Counted from the first letter of the stretch, positions 35,663-44,769 are shown. The stretch is 64,000 bases of DNA from UBA4465 sp002292365 (GCA_943788615.1 CALSQY010000001.1:744001-808000); one strand, 5' to 3'. The notes: a model not told the origin generated them from the letters alone. Translations and numbers: made by a program.

Positions 35663-37849
35663 ATGAAAACAGACAGCTATTTTTATTTACTCATTTCATT
35701 AGGATTACTGGGGTGTGCTGGGGAAATCTCAAAGACGACAGAAATTGATCAGTGGGAGACACAAGCTGCACAAGTTGAGATCATCAGAGATGATTTTGGA
35801 GTCCCACATATTTATGGAAAAACAGATGCTGATGCGGTTTTTGGTCTCTTATACGCTCAATGTGAAGATGATTTTCACAGGGTGGAGCGAAATTATATTT
35901 GGGCGATTGGGCGATTGGCGGAGGTAACCGGAGAGGAGGCGCTTTATAGTGATTTGAGAGCCCATCTGTTTATGACCAAAAACGAGGCAATCGACGCTTA
36001 TGAAGCCAGTCCCAAGTGGCTGCAGGATCTTTGCGATGCTTTTGCAGCAGGCATTAATTATTATTTATATACCCATCCAGAAGTAAAACCCGAGTTATTG
36101 AACCATTTTGAACCTTGGATGCCATTTTATTTTAGCGAGGGATCCATCGGAGGAGATATCGAGCGGGTGCCAATACCTCAAATAAAAACTTTTTATGAGG
36201 GAGTGCAGCCACTTTCGCTCATCACCAATGATCGCCAAACACTGAACCATGAATATTTGATGGAACCGCAAGGGTCTAATGGTATGGCCATTGGTGGGGA
36301 ACGAACGACATCGGGAAATACTTTGCTGCTGATCAATCCTCACACCTCTTTTTTCTTTCGGGGAGAAGTTCATGTCGTGAGTGAAGAGGGCTTAAACGCC
36401 TATGGAGCTGTGACTTGGGGCCAGTTTTTTGTTTATCAAGGCTTTAATGAAAAAGTGGGCTGGATGCACACCAGTACCTATACAGATGTTATTGACGAAT
36501 TTGTGGAAGAGGTACATGAAAAAGAAGGAGGTTATTATTATAGATATGGTGAAGAATTGAGACCGATTTCTTCCTATGAGGTCAAGCTGAAATATAAGCA
36601 AGGGGATAAAATCATGGAGAAGAGCGTCACGGCTTATCGTACACATCACGGCCCGATCACACATATGACGGCTAATAAATGGACGGCAACTGCATTAATG
36701 TGGAAACCCATTGAGGCATTAACACAGTCTTATATTCGAACCAAAGTGCATGGTTTAGAGGAATTCAATCAAATGATGGATATGCGTACAAACTCTTCCA
36801 ATAATACTGTTTACGCGGATGCACAAGGAAATATTGCCTATTATCATGGTAATTTCATTCCCATAAGGGATATAAAATTTGATTATAGTAAACCCGTAGA
36901 TGGAAGTAATCCTGCCACGGACTGGAAAGGATTGCATCCTGTTGCTGAGGCCATAAAGGTCATCAATCCTCTCAATGGATGGATTCAAAATTGTAATTCA
37001 ACTCCTTTTACTTCTGCGGATCAATTCAGTCCAAAAAAGGAGGATTATCCTTATTACATGTCAAAAGATGAAGAAAATTTTAGAGGCCTTCATGCCATTA
37101 GATTACTTAAAAAAAGTATGGACATGGATTTAGACAAGCTTATCACATTGGCTTATGATCCCTATTTGCCAGCTTTCGAAATATTGATTCCAGGATTGAT
37201 CAAAGCCTATGATCAGTCTGAAAAAGAAGCATTACTTTCGGCTCCGATTGAGGTATTGCGTCATTGGGATTTTGCTGTTTCAAAGGAATCCATTGCCATG
37301 ACGCTGGCCCATTATTATGGGACTCATTATGTAAATGAAGGGGTCCGACCAAGTGGATTAAAATTCATAGAATTGGTAAAGTATTGGAGTGAAGTATCTC
37401 CAGTAGGTGAGCGGCTGGCCATTTTCAAGAAGGCGATAGCCCACCTAAATGAAGATTTCGGTTCTTGGAATCAAACTTGGGGTCAGATCAATAGATACCA
37501 ACGTTTGGATGGCGCCATTAGGCAAAATTTCAGCGATGAAAAGCCTAGTTTACCCATAGGATTGGCTTCGGGAAATTGGGGAGCTTTAGCTGCTTATGGC
37601 GCACGCCATGATAACAACACCAAAAAGATGTATGGGACTCGGGGAAACAGTTTTGTGGCCGTAGTTTCATTTGGGGATAGGTTAAAAGCCAAATCGATTT
37701 TAGCAGGTGGTCAAAGTGGTGATCCTAATTCACCCCACTTTGATGACCAAATATCATTGTATGCAGATCACTCATTCAAGGAGGTGTTTTTTTATCGGGA
37801 TGATGTAGAGGCTCAAGCGAAGATCATATATCAACCAGGCTCAAGATGA
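35663..37849 (+). CDS. Penicillin acylase-family N-terminal nucleophile hydrolase (lipoprotein)
   Basis: The 728-residue protein carries a lipoprotein signal (MKTDSYFYLLISLGLLGC, Cys18). It follows the penicillin/acyl-homoserine-lactone acylase plan: an alpha chain (VEIIRDDFGVPHIYG...), a spacer, and a beta chain beginning at the self-processing Ser in QGSNGMAIGG (Ser205), then TSGNTLLLINPHT. Ser205 becomes the N-terminal nucleophile after cleavage. These enzymes hydrolyse amides such as beta-lactam side chains, aculeacin or acyl-homoserine lactones. An exported, membrane-held form could degrade peptides or signals outside the cytoplasm, but the substrate is unknown. The ATG at 35663 is preferred over one at 35645 because it starts the signal peptide. 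Confidence 0.87.
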   Translation: MKTDSYFYLLISLGLLGCAGEISKTTEIDQWETQAAQVEIIRDDFGVPHIYGKTDADAVFGLLYAQCEDDFHRVERNYIWAIGRLAEVTGEEALYSDLRAHLFMTKNEAIDAYEASPKWLQDLCDAFAAGINYYLYTHPEVKPELLNHFEPWMPFYFSEGSIGGDIERVPIPQIKTFYEGVQPLSLITNDRQTLNHEYLMEPQGSNGMAIGGERTTSGNTLLLINPHTSFFFRGEVHVVSEEGLNAYGAVTWGQFFVYQGFNEKVGWMHTSTYTDVIDEFVEEVHEKEGGYYYRYGEELRPISSYEVKLKYKQGDKIMEKSVTAYRTHHGPITHMTANKWTATALMWKPIEALTQSYIRTKVHGLEEFNQMMDMRTNSSNNTVYADAQGNIAYYHGNFIPIRDIKFDYSKPVDGSNPATDWKGLHPVAEAIKVINPLNGWIQNCNSTPFTSADQFSPKKEDYPYYMSKDEENFRGLHAIRLLKKSMDMDLDKLITLAYDPYLPAFEILIPGLIKAYDQSEKEALLSAPIEVLRHWDFAVSKESIAMTLAHYYGTHYVNEGVRPSGLKFIELVKYWSEVSPVGERLAIFKKAIAHLNEDFGSWNQTWGQINRYQRLDGAIRQNFSDEKPSLPIGLASGNWGALAAYGARHDNNTKKMYGTRGNSFVAVVSFGDRLKAKSILAGGQSGDPNSPHFDDQISLYADHSFKEVFFYRDDVEAQAKIIYQPGSR

Positions 37850-37900
37850 AAGGGAAAAAAGAAGCGTTCCAACGAATTTTTCACCACTCTTCAAAATTAT

Positions 37901-38689
37901 TTAGTAGCTGTTGACTGAAACTTTTTGTTCTATTATTTTATCGGATATGGCGTCCCAAAGATGGATTCTGTGCCTTAAGGCTTTTTTTGCTACATCCAGG
38001 ACTTCTTTCCATTTTTGAGCATCATCCCCACAAAGTTCAGAAACCATTTGTAAAGCTAGAGGGCCGTGTTCGTCACCGTCAAGCTCAATATGTCGATTAA
38101 AATAGTACGTAATTTTGTTATACTTTTCATTATTGATATCCCCTTCGCTTAAGATCTCATTAAACATATCTGGAATAATGTCTTCTCGACCAAAGGTGAA
38201 AGCAGATGCGATCAAGTGTACTTTTTGGGGTGAAATGATTTGGAACGTATATTTTGTAAAGTCAGCTACTCTTTTTTCGAGCTGGAGATTGTCTAAAGCT
38301 TTTTCTACCTCTGTACCCTTTTTAATTTCTTTTATAAAAGCGTCAATTTTTGAAGTACTAGCTCCCATTTGTGCCATGGCCTCTAAATACATTTCAAAAT
38401 GGCTTTTGGGTTGATTTAACTCATTCAAATCGCTTTCTTCACCTAATATAATTTCATTGATAAATCTAGCTAAAGTTGGGTTTTTGGCGGGTGTCCAAGG
38501 CGTATGCACGTGCGTAAGGCTTTGCTGTAAAGATTTGAGTAAAGACATGAAGTCCCATACCGCAAAGATGTGATATTCCATGAAAGTCTTTATATCCCTA
38601 GTATTTTGTAGGGTTCCATATATTTTGTGGTCACGTAAATTTTTTCTAAGATCAGAAAGTTCGTGAGTAATGTGTGCGATCCTATTCAT
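37901..38689 (-). CDS. DUF3050 protein, heme-oxygenase-like fold
   Basis: The start chosen (ATG at 38689, MNRIAHITHEL) gives 262 residues. An open frame continues 49 codons upstream, but that part does not resemble the family. The conserved segment FMEYHIFAVWDFMSLLKSLQ is diagnostic for DUF3050, with a second conserved His region HIELDGDEHGPLA (about residues 205-217) and a C-terminal RHRIHLWDAI. The helical bundle with spaced His/Asp/Glu resembles heme-oxygenase-like di-iron or thiaminase-type proteins, so metal binding is plausible. The reaction is unknown. It lies downstream of the threonine dehydratase gene on the same strand but 247 bp away, so the two are probably separate units. Confidence 0.75.
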   Translation of the reverse strand: MNRIAHITHELSDLRKNLRDHKIYGTLQNTRDIKTFMEYHIFAVWDFMSLLKSLQQSLTHVHTPWTPAKNPTLARFINEIILGEESDLNELNQPKSHFEMYLEAMAQMGASTSKIDAFIKEIKKGTEVEKALDNLQLEKRVADFTKYTFQIISPQKVHLIASAFTFGREDIIPDMFNEILSEGDINNEKYNKITYYFNRHIELDGDEHGPLALQMVSELCGDDAQKWKEVLDVAKKALRHRIHLWDAISDKIIEQKVSVNSY

Positions 38690-38936
38690 TGGGTCGTATT
38701 GATTTTTATTTTGGCTGTATAGTGTGGTCAGTTTTAAACTTTTTATATCATTAAGAGAATTTAAATTTTCAACACACTTAGGTAAACACCTATTAATTGT
38801 TAAAAAACTCAGAAAATAAAAAATAAGTTCCCTCAATACGGAGTATCTAAGTGCAATTAAAACTTCAAAAAAGCCATTGATTTTACCTCAGTAAAAAATT
38901 ATATTTCAGTTTGTTGAAGTTTATATATTTCTTTAA

Positions 38937-39893
38937 TCAGGGATTCATTATCCAATTTTTTAATTGGTCGGGAGTTAAATTACTTCCACAAATAACAGCT
39001 CCCACTTTTTTATTGCGCCACCGATCTTTATTATCTAGTATTGCTGCGATACCAACCGCAGCAGAAGGCTCGCTTACGATACCCAAATGATGATGTAGGA
39101 GTTTCATAGCTTTTAAAGTAGTACGATCTGAAACTAAAAGGGTATCATCTATCAAATGCTCTAAATCGAGTAAAGATTGTTTTACAGGGAGTCTAATCGC
39201 TATACCATCAGAAATGGTGTTCACAGAAGGATGACTGATCAGCTTTTGGCTACGAATGGATTCAATCATGGCAGGACCGCCCTCCGATTGAACGGCTATT
39301 AATTCTGTTTGAGGACTTAATTCTTTAAAAGCTCGCCCAATGCCGCCCAATAATGCCCCATTTCCCAAAGAAATCAGTAGTGTATCTAATGTATAAGGGA
39401 GATTCAATAATTCCAATCCTATGGTACCTGCTCCCGCAAGGGTTTCTATATCTTGACTGTCTTCAACGAATCTCAGTTGTAATTTTTTGGCATGCGCTTT
39501 CGCTTTTATTTTGGCTTCATCAAAGTCTTCACCCATCAATAGTACCGAGGCCCCAAAGGATCGCATCATTTGAATTTTATAGGTATTGGCATTTTTACTC
39601 GCAAAAACCGTTAAAGGAATCTTCTTCTTCTGGCAGGCATAAGCCATGGCTTGGCCAAAATTTCCCGCACTGGCACACACAATGGGCTCATCAGGTGCTG
39701 CTTGGGATATGAGCATTTCAGCAGCCCGTCCTTTGAAGGATTTGATGGGATTAAGGGTTTCAATTTTGACCGTAAGTTGGCAATCAAAGAGGTCACTTAA
39801 GCCTTTGGAAATAAATTGAGGTGTGTTTAAGAAGGACGGGTCTATCAAAGGAAGTCCTCGTCTAATTTCATCAATACTTAGTCTATGCTTCAT
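38937..39893 (-). CDS. PLP-dependent threonine/serine dehydratase
   Basis: The 318-residue fold-type II PLP enzyme has the cofactor lysine in NPIKSFKGRAAEM (Lys54), the phosphate-binding SLGNGALLGGIGRAF and a CASAGNFGQAMAY loop around residue 80. It lacks the C-terminal ACT-like regulatory domain of biosynthetic IlvA, so it is a catabolic-type threonine/serine deaminase, or a related enzyme such as a serine racemase or hydroxyaspartate dehydratase. The product of threonine deamination is 2-oxobutanoate, which leads to propionyl-CoA and hence to the methylmalonyl-CoA mutase encoded in this window; that link is inference. Confidence 0.83.
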   Translation of the reverse strand: MKHRLSIDEIRRGLPLIDPSFLNTPQFISKGLSDLFDCQLTVKIETLNPIKSFKGRAAEMLISQAAPDEPIVCASAGNFGQAMAYACQKKKIPLTVFASKNANTYKIQMMRSFGASVLLMGEDFDEAKIKAKAHAKKLQLRFVEDSQDIETLAGAGTIGLELLNLPYTLDTLLISLGNGALLGGIGRAFKELSPQTELIAVQSEGGPAMIESIRSQKLISHPSVNTISDGIAIRLPVKQSLLDLEHLIDDTLLVSDRTTLKAMKLLHHHLGIVSEPSAAVGIAAILDNKDRWRNKKVGAVICGSNLTPDQLKNWIMNP

Positions 39894-40073
39894 ATGGGTT
39901 TCCTATTCATGTTTGTTTTAGAGCTCAAAAAATTTATAAAACGCATCAAAATAATGGGGAACTTTAATGGAGATACACATGGAGAGAACATTGAATAAAT
40001 ATTATGATTTTATTTCGATGTAAGAATTTAATTTTTATACCAATGAGACGAACCTATTTAATCTGAATTAATA

Positions 40074-41636
40074 TCAAAGGCTTTCAATACTTGGAATCCA
40101 ACGGACACTTAGGTCTGGGTCTTGCATCTCTTTATCTAAGGGAAACATGGGTCGTTGAATCCTTTTATAGTCTAGTCTTTCCAGATCTTGGTCTACACCA
40201 CCTGGGGTAAGGGCCATGATCCAATCTCCCCGCATATCATAAAGTTCAGGAACTAAATAGCCAATTTTCACGACCAGAATAGCTGCATTTCTTGGATCCA
40301 GTCCCAATCGGGTAAAATCTTTCTCATGATGATACGGTTTTCTTTTTTTGGTAACAATGACTTGAACACTACCTACCTTGACCACTGCTTCTGTCTCAGC
40401 ATATACATCACCGTGGATGAGGGCTTCTACGGTTCCCTCGAGTTTGATAGGAGGTGCATAGCGATGATCTATTTGTGCACCTACCTCGGCATTTACCTTC
40501 CCACCAATACCTACAGCAATGGCTTGTTCTATTAGTTCAGGTCCGGGTATCGAAGCGTATATAAGTTCGGGTCCGGCGGCTGACTTGAGGTCGGGGTGCG
40601 CCAGTATTTCCCTCAAGGTCCAAGTGACGTCTCCAGCACCTCCTGCTGTAGGATTGTCACCCATGTCGCTAATGATATAAGGATTTTTTTTACTGGCTAA
40701 AGCATAAGATAAACTCTTTTCGAAAGTAGTTGTGGGGGCCACAAATTCGAATTCGTTTCTCTTTTCCCAAAAGTTGGACGCCAAAAGTTCAGCTGTTTTC
40801 TTGACGGCAAGTTGGTCATCACCGGTTGCCATGACCACGGCATGATTTCTAGGCTCGTCAGCCCAAGCATAACCAATCCAAATGGCGGCGTCGATGATGC
40901 CCTCTTGAGCAGTGGAAGGAGCTACTTGTGCATAAAGACTCTTCCCAGGTTCAATGCGGGTGCTTGTTTTTTCACCAGGCAATAATATAGGAATGGGGAT
41001 CCATGCTTTGAATGTGGGTTTTCCTTTGCCATTTTCCAGTCGGATCAAAAGGTTTTCTACTGCACGTTCTTTCGATTCGCGTGCATCCTCATGGGGAGCC
41101 ATGCGATAACAAGTGATCATATCTGTATACTGGGCCAATTTTTGAGAAACATTTCCATGTAAATCCATCGAAGTTGAAATGAGTGTTTGAGTACCAATGA
41201 CCTTTCTAATTCTTTCGATGAAGTCCCCTTCAGGATCGTCTAGACCTACGACACTCATCGCGCCGTGAATATCAAAAAATAACCCATCATAAGGTTTATA
41301 TTTATTGAGTGAATCTAATGTTTTGGTGACCAGGCGCTCATAAGCTTCACGGGTAACTCGACCTCCCGGTAGCGCATGACCTTGGAGGATAGGTACCCAA
41401 TTGGCCCGCTGTCTCATAGGAGAATTTTGACCTAAAAAAGGATAATTATCAAAAATAGCTTTACCTGTTTTGGCATGAAAAGCTTCCTCATGTGTTAAAG
41501 CAGGAGAAAAGGTACTGGATTCAATGGCTAGTCCTGCAATGGCAATTTTTAGCGTAGGACTTTTGTGTTCAGATTTTGTACAGCTTATAATGGTTAATAT
41601 AAAAATTGCAAAAGTAAGTCTCGTTATTAGTTTCAT
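40074..41636 (-). CDS. M81-family metallohydrolase (MlrC-like), exported lipoprotein
   Basis: The 520-residue protein has a lipoprotein signal ending in LTIISC (Cys19). The body matches MlrC, the M81 peptidase of microcystin breakdown: AIAGLAIESSTFSP at the N-terminus, metal-binding GLFFDIHGAM and SMDLHGN (Asp/His ligands), and the family C-terminal domain with MRGDWIMALTPGGVD-like sequence. M81 enzymes hydrolyse linear peptides or amides. Homologues are common in bacteria that never meet microcystin, so the natural substrate is unknown. The lipoprotein signal places this one outside the cytoplasm. A strong terminator and possible alternative pairings precede it (41794-41868). Confidence 0.85.
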   Translation of the reverse strand: MKLITRLTFAIFILTIISCTKSEHKSPTLKIAIAGLAIESSTFSPALTHEEAFHAKTGKAIFDNYPFLGQNSPMRQRANWVPILQGHALPGGRVTREAYERLVTKTLDSLNKYKPYDGLFFDIHGAMSVVGLDDPEGDFIERIRKVIGTQTLISTSMDLHGNVSQKLAQYTDMITCYRMAPHEDARESKERAVENLLIRLENGKGKPTFKAWIPIPILLPGEKTSTRIEPGKSLYAQVAPSTAQEGIIDAAIWIGYAWADEPRNHAVVMATGDDQLAVKKTAELLASNFWEKRNEFEFVAPTTTFEKSLSYALASKKNPYIISDMGDNPTAGGAGDVTWTLREILAHPDLKSAAGPELIYASIPGPELIEQAIAVGIGGKVNAEVGAQIDHRYAPPIKLEGTVEALIHGDVYAETEAVVKVGSVQVIVTKKRKPYHHEKDFTRLGLDPRNAAILVVKIGYLVPELYDMRGDWIMALTPGGVDQDLERLDYKRIQRPMFPLDKEMQDPDLSVRWIPSIESL

Positions 41637-41830
41637 TAATTCATTTGAGTAGATTAAAAATAGAAGATAATGAAATTGTAGCTTAATGAAAATTTTATAA
41701 AAAAACTATTTACTCAAACATGATTTTTTCGTAAAAAAATGAGTTGTTACTGAAAGGTATCTTACAACCTTAGAAAAAAGGTTTCATGTAAACAAGGGCC
41801 TTTAAGAAGTATTTAAAGGGAATATATAAA

Positions 41831-41868
41831 AAAGGGCCTATTCTTTATTCATTGTAGGCCCTTTTTTT
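41831..41868. terminator. Strong bidirectional terminator
   Basis: AAAGGGCCTA (41831-41840) and TAGGCCCTTT (41855-41864) form a perfect 10-bp stem with a 14-base loop; T runs follow on both strands. It lies 12 bp past the end of the NTF2-like pseudogene. A further copy of the left-arm core (AAGGGCCT, 41794-41801) could compete for pairing. Confidence 0.75.
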
Positions 41869-41879
41869 ATAGTTTTCTC

Positions 41880-42828
41880 TTATTTTAAATCTTCCATGAG
41901 CTTGGCACTGTAGTACAAAGACCGAACCTTGATTTTTCCTTCCTTACAGAAGTCATCTATAAAGTGAACAGTGAGGGAAAGTTTCTTGCTATCACTTTTT
42001 CTAACTAATCGGAACTTCCACCAGGACAGCACATAAGAAAGATCTCTAAGGTCAGATTCTAACATAATCAGGATAGCCTACCTTATCTATTAATTCAATT
42101 TTCCAAGTCTTTAAAAAAAGCTTGATCATTTGCTTTGGCTTCATCCCACGATAATTTGGTGCCATAAGGCAAATTAATGTCGCTGATGGTTGCGTCATCA
42201 TTGAAATAAGCATAAGATTTTTCTAATTCACTATTTTGAATGCATATGCAGATTTTCTAACCGAATTTATATTTTCGTGGTTGATATAAATCTTGCCGTT
42301 TTCTATATCCGAAAAACTATTCCAGATTTCTTCATAAACGCGCCAGTCAGCGTAATCGAAGATACTTTCAATCTGATTTTCTTCATTATTTGTCTTATAT
42401 AACCGGTGCATCGGCATGTCTAATTTGACTCCTGTCTTTTTTTTGAACATCATATGTTTTTCGCAAGTCTGTACCCATAACTGAGCTCCTTCTTTGTATT
42501 CTATGGAATTGGGATAAGCTGGTTTATCATCAGTAATACGCAAATAATCTATATTTTCTGACTACGTTTTAGTATTCCAATGATCTTGGATTTATTGATT
42601 CCCTTATTTTCTTTGTTAGATCTCAGCGCATTGTTACTCTTTTCGTCATCGGCTAATATCTTTTTCAAAGTTGCTTCATCACCGCTTACAAAGTCTTGTT
42701 GATATTGATGCACCAAATGATGCCTGGATGTATTTTATAAATGTTACCATTTTTATCTCTTTTTTGTGCACTGAGTTTGAGACCAAAAAGGAATAAGAGT
42801 ATTATCTTTTGTTGGTAATGTTTTTCAT
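41880..42828 (-). pseudogene. Decayed exported NTF2/SnoaL-like protein gene
   Basis: Read on the minus strand, the region keeps collinear coding sense but in changing frames. It starts with a signal peptide (KIILLFLFGLKLSAQ) and the segment KNGNIYKIHP; then QYQQDFVSGDEATLKKIL; then a 106-codon open stretch (42223-42543) with DWRVYEEIW and NHENINSVRK. After that come SYAYFNDDATISDINLPYG, IDKVGYPDYV, and finally LSWWKFRLVRKSD to IKVRSLYYSAKL. The order and motifs match the ~300-residue NTF2/SnoaL-like proteins of Flavobacteriia and relatives. At least five frame changes or stops break it (near 42815, 42725, 42556, 42230, 42105 and 42062), so no intact protein can be made. A terminator still follows its end. 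The two short open frames inside it are fragments, not genes. Confidence 0.8.
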
Positions 42829-43007
42829 AATTTTAGTTGTTTGTTGAAAGTCAGAGTTAATTTTTTTTTGGGAGATTGAAAAAAGCTGTGCACTATATAA
42901 TTACCGTTGATAATGAATAACTTCTTCTCAAAGATTCTGATTTATAAGGCTAGAGAATAGGAAAGAAATGAACAAGTGGTGACTTTACAATCCCCAAACT
43001 GATAAAG

Positions 43008-43373
43008 ATGAACATTTTTTCTTATTATTGTATCTTGGAGACAGCAGACATCATATTATTCAGTTCAATAGCATTGGTGCAGCTGACCTTTTTGGGAATT
43101 CCCTATCTCATTAAAGAGTCCAATGCAAAATATTACCTCGCAGGGTACAATACGCTTTCAGAGGAGGACAGGGACAATTATGACCTCAAGGGTTATCTTG
43201 CCTTCCAAAAAAAATTTCTAACTCAGTACAGTTTATCAACAGCGTTCATTTTCATCATTTTTTATTTTACTTTTGTCACCTCAATAGCTTTCATCATTTA
43301 TGTGATTGCACTACTCATCCCCTTGCCTTATTTTACGGTTCAAGGCAATAAATTTAAACAACGACAGACCTGA
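43008..43373 (+). CDS. Small membrane protein, DUF3784-like
   Basis: The 121-residue protein has a membrane helix near residues 10-35, a soluble stretch and two closely spaced C-terminal helices (about 75-112). The central motif YLAGYNTLSEEDRDNYDLKG is characteristic of DUF3784-type membrane proteins, which carry 'AGYNTL..EE' after the first helix. Function of this family is unknown. It precedes two DoxX-type proteins on the same strand but is separated from them by 218 bp. The neighbourhood (a pseudogene on one side, further small membrane proteins on the other) looks accessory. Confidence 0.62.
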   Translation: MNIFSYYCILETADIILFSSIALVQLTFLGIPYLIKESNAKYYLAGYNTLSEEDRDNYDLKGYLAFQKKFLTQYSLSTAFIFIIFYFTFVTSIAFIIYVIALLIPLPYFTVQGNKFKQRQT

Positions 43374-43447
43374 TATAAATGTGATTAAAAGAACGTTTTA
43401 TAATGAAATAAATGCATAAGTGAGTTGGTGCACTGGGGTTGAATAGT

Positions 43448-43570
43448 GTGTTCAAATATATATTGAAACGAGCTACAGAGGAGTTCACTCAAAACAATAC
43501 AGGTGAAATTTTCATCTTTTTTAAAAACCAAACATTACGCAGACTAGAAATTTTAATTGAACTTTTTTAA
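43448..43570 (+). other. Short open frame, possible transposase-orf2 debris
   Basis: A 40-codon frame opens with GTG at 43448. It contains TGEIFIFFKNQTLRRLEIL, which faintly resembles the 'GDVFIFF..R' segment of IS66-type TnpB proteins. There is no intact transposase, no terminal repeats were recognised, and the match is short. It may simply be non-coding. The rest of the 43374-43591 gap holds nothing I can identify. Confidence 0.15.
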
Positions 43571-43591
43571 TAATACAAAGGTTACATAAAT

Positions 43592-43936
43592 ATGATTGAA
43601 TTATCTTATGTGCTACAAATAATTATGGCTTTATCCATAGTTTACGTTTGGGTATTCCGATTCGACAACATTGTTTTGGAATTCAAGCAGTATGAATTAT
43701 CAGACTTAACACGAAATTTTGTAGGTGCTGCTAAGATTGCATTATCAACTTTAATGGTGGCAGGTATTTGGTTTCCGCCTTTAGTTTTCATGTCATCTAT
43801 AGCTATGGCTATTCTAATGGTCTTTGCCCAGTTAGCACATTTTAAGGTAAAGAATCCATGGAATAAACATGTACCTTCGTTTGTCCTCTTGATCTGTTCT
43901 CTACTTATCGCAGGGATTGCTGCTGAGGTAATTTAA
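43592..43936 (+). CDS. DoxX-like small membrane protein
   Basis: The 114-residue protein has four predicted membrane helices with little between them. The pattern VWVFRFDNIVLEFKQY after helix 1, FVGAAKIALSTLMVAGIWFP in helix 2 and AHFKVKNPWNKHVPSFVLL near helix 4 are like DoxX_2-family proteins. DoxX relatives take part in quinone-linked or thiol redox reactions in some organisms, but this branch has no known role. It is followed by a second DoxX protein after only 2 bp, so the two probably form a unit. Confidence 0.68.
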   Translation: MIELSYVLQIIMALSIVYVWVFRFDNIVLEFKQYELSDLTRNFVGAAKIALSTLMVAGIWFPPLVFMSSIAMAILMVFAQLAHFKVKNPWNKHVPSFVLLICSLLIAGIAAEVI

Positions 43937-43938
43937 TT

Positions 43939-44289
43939 TTGATTATTTTTCACAATTTACTTATAGGATTTTCTGCGATATCCTTCCTGATCTATGGAGG
44001 TGGCTATTTTTTTTCAAAAGAGATGAAAGCTGACTTTAAGAGATTTGGTTTGGAAAAATTTGGTGGTCTTACGGGATGCTTAGAAATAGTTGGAGGCGTA
44101 GGTCTTATCATTGGTTTATGGGTGCCTGTATTGTTGACTTTGGCTTCTTTGGGATTGTTCCTTTTAATGGTTTTGGGTTTTGGAGTAAGGCTTAAAATGA
44201 GAGACAGCTTGGCGCTCACTTTCCCCTCATTTTTTTATATGTTGCTCAATCTCTACATATTTTGGTTTGTTGGATTAAGTGATTTTTAA
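43939..44289 (+). CDS. DoxX-family small membrane protein
   Basis: The 116-residue protein starts with TTG 2 bp after the preceding DoxX-like gene. It has four membrane helices and the family segments FSKEMKADFKRFGL and GCLEIVGGVGLIIGLWVPVL. The two tandem DoxX-type proteins differ in sequence, so they are not a recent duplication and may form a heteromeric membrane unit. No soluble redox partner is encoded beside them. The absence of an ATG close to the first helix makes TTG the only good start. Function is unknown. Confidence 0.68.
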   Translation: MIIFHNLLIGFSAISFLIYGGGYFFSKEMKADFKRFGLEKFGGLTGCLEIVGGVGLIIGLWVPVLLTLASLGLFLLMVLGFGVRLKMRDSLALTFPSFFYMLLNLYIFWFVGLSDF

Positions 44290-44463
44290 ATTTTTAGACA
44301 AAAGGATTTCCGGTAATTTTTTTTGTTTTAGGGTCGCTTCACTTTTTTAAATTAAGGACCGAATATTACGCGTAATATCGAAATATAGATTGAGAAGCAA
44401 ATTTGGTTTTCATAGTCCTGAATATTTTTCTATTTTACATCAACAATAGATAACAAGAGAGCT

Positions 44464-44769
44464 ATGAAAAAAGTGTTTTTAGTCCTATGCCTACTGGGTA
44501 TAGCACTGCCGTATTATCAATTACTATTGTTTATTCAAGGGGATGGATCAATGGTCCAATTTTGGACAGAAGCCGTCGGTTCGTATCCAGCTTCCATGTT
44601 GGCCATGGATTTAAGCGTAGCGGCTTTGTCTTTTTTGATTTTTTTGATTTATCAAAAGGTACAAAGGCGAATAAATTTTTCTCAATTTATTAAGTACGTT
44701 GTTTGTCTCTTTTTAGTTGGTTTTTCCCTAGCCCTGCCTTGGTATTTGTATGATCATTATGATCAATAG
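44464..44769 (+). CDS. DUF2834-like membrane protein
   Basis: The 101-residue protein has three membrane helices: about 4-24, 45-62 and 78-96. The segments LGIALPYYQLLLFI, DLSVAALSFLIFLIYQ and LVGFSLALPWYLYDH match DUF2834 proteins, a family of unknown function found widely in bacteria. It is 174 bp after the DoxX pair and probably has its own promoter. The 497 bp after it hold no convincing gene. Confidence 0.7.
   Translation: MKKVFLVLCLLGIALPYYQLLLFIQGDGSMVQFWTEAVGSYPASMLAMDLSVAALSFLIFLIYQKVQRRINFSQFIKYVVCLFLVGFSLALPWYLYDHYDQ

Noticed and set aside
38690..38836. N-terminal extension of the DUF3050 protein
   Set aside because: The upstream 49 codons give a pseudo-signal sequence without family similarity; the conserved region begins just after the ATG at 38689.
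42223..42543. 106-codon open frame as an independent small gene
   Set aside because: Its sequence joins collinearly with flanking pieces in other frames to form one NTF2-like protein, so it is part of a pseudogene. The same holds for 41880-42065.
43448..43570. IS66 TnpB remnant
   Set aside because: The match is a few residues long, without terminal repeats or other transposase parts; it is listed only as a low-confidence fragment.
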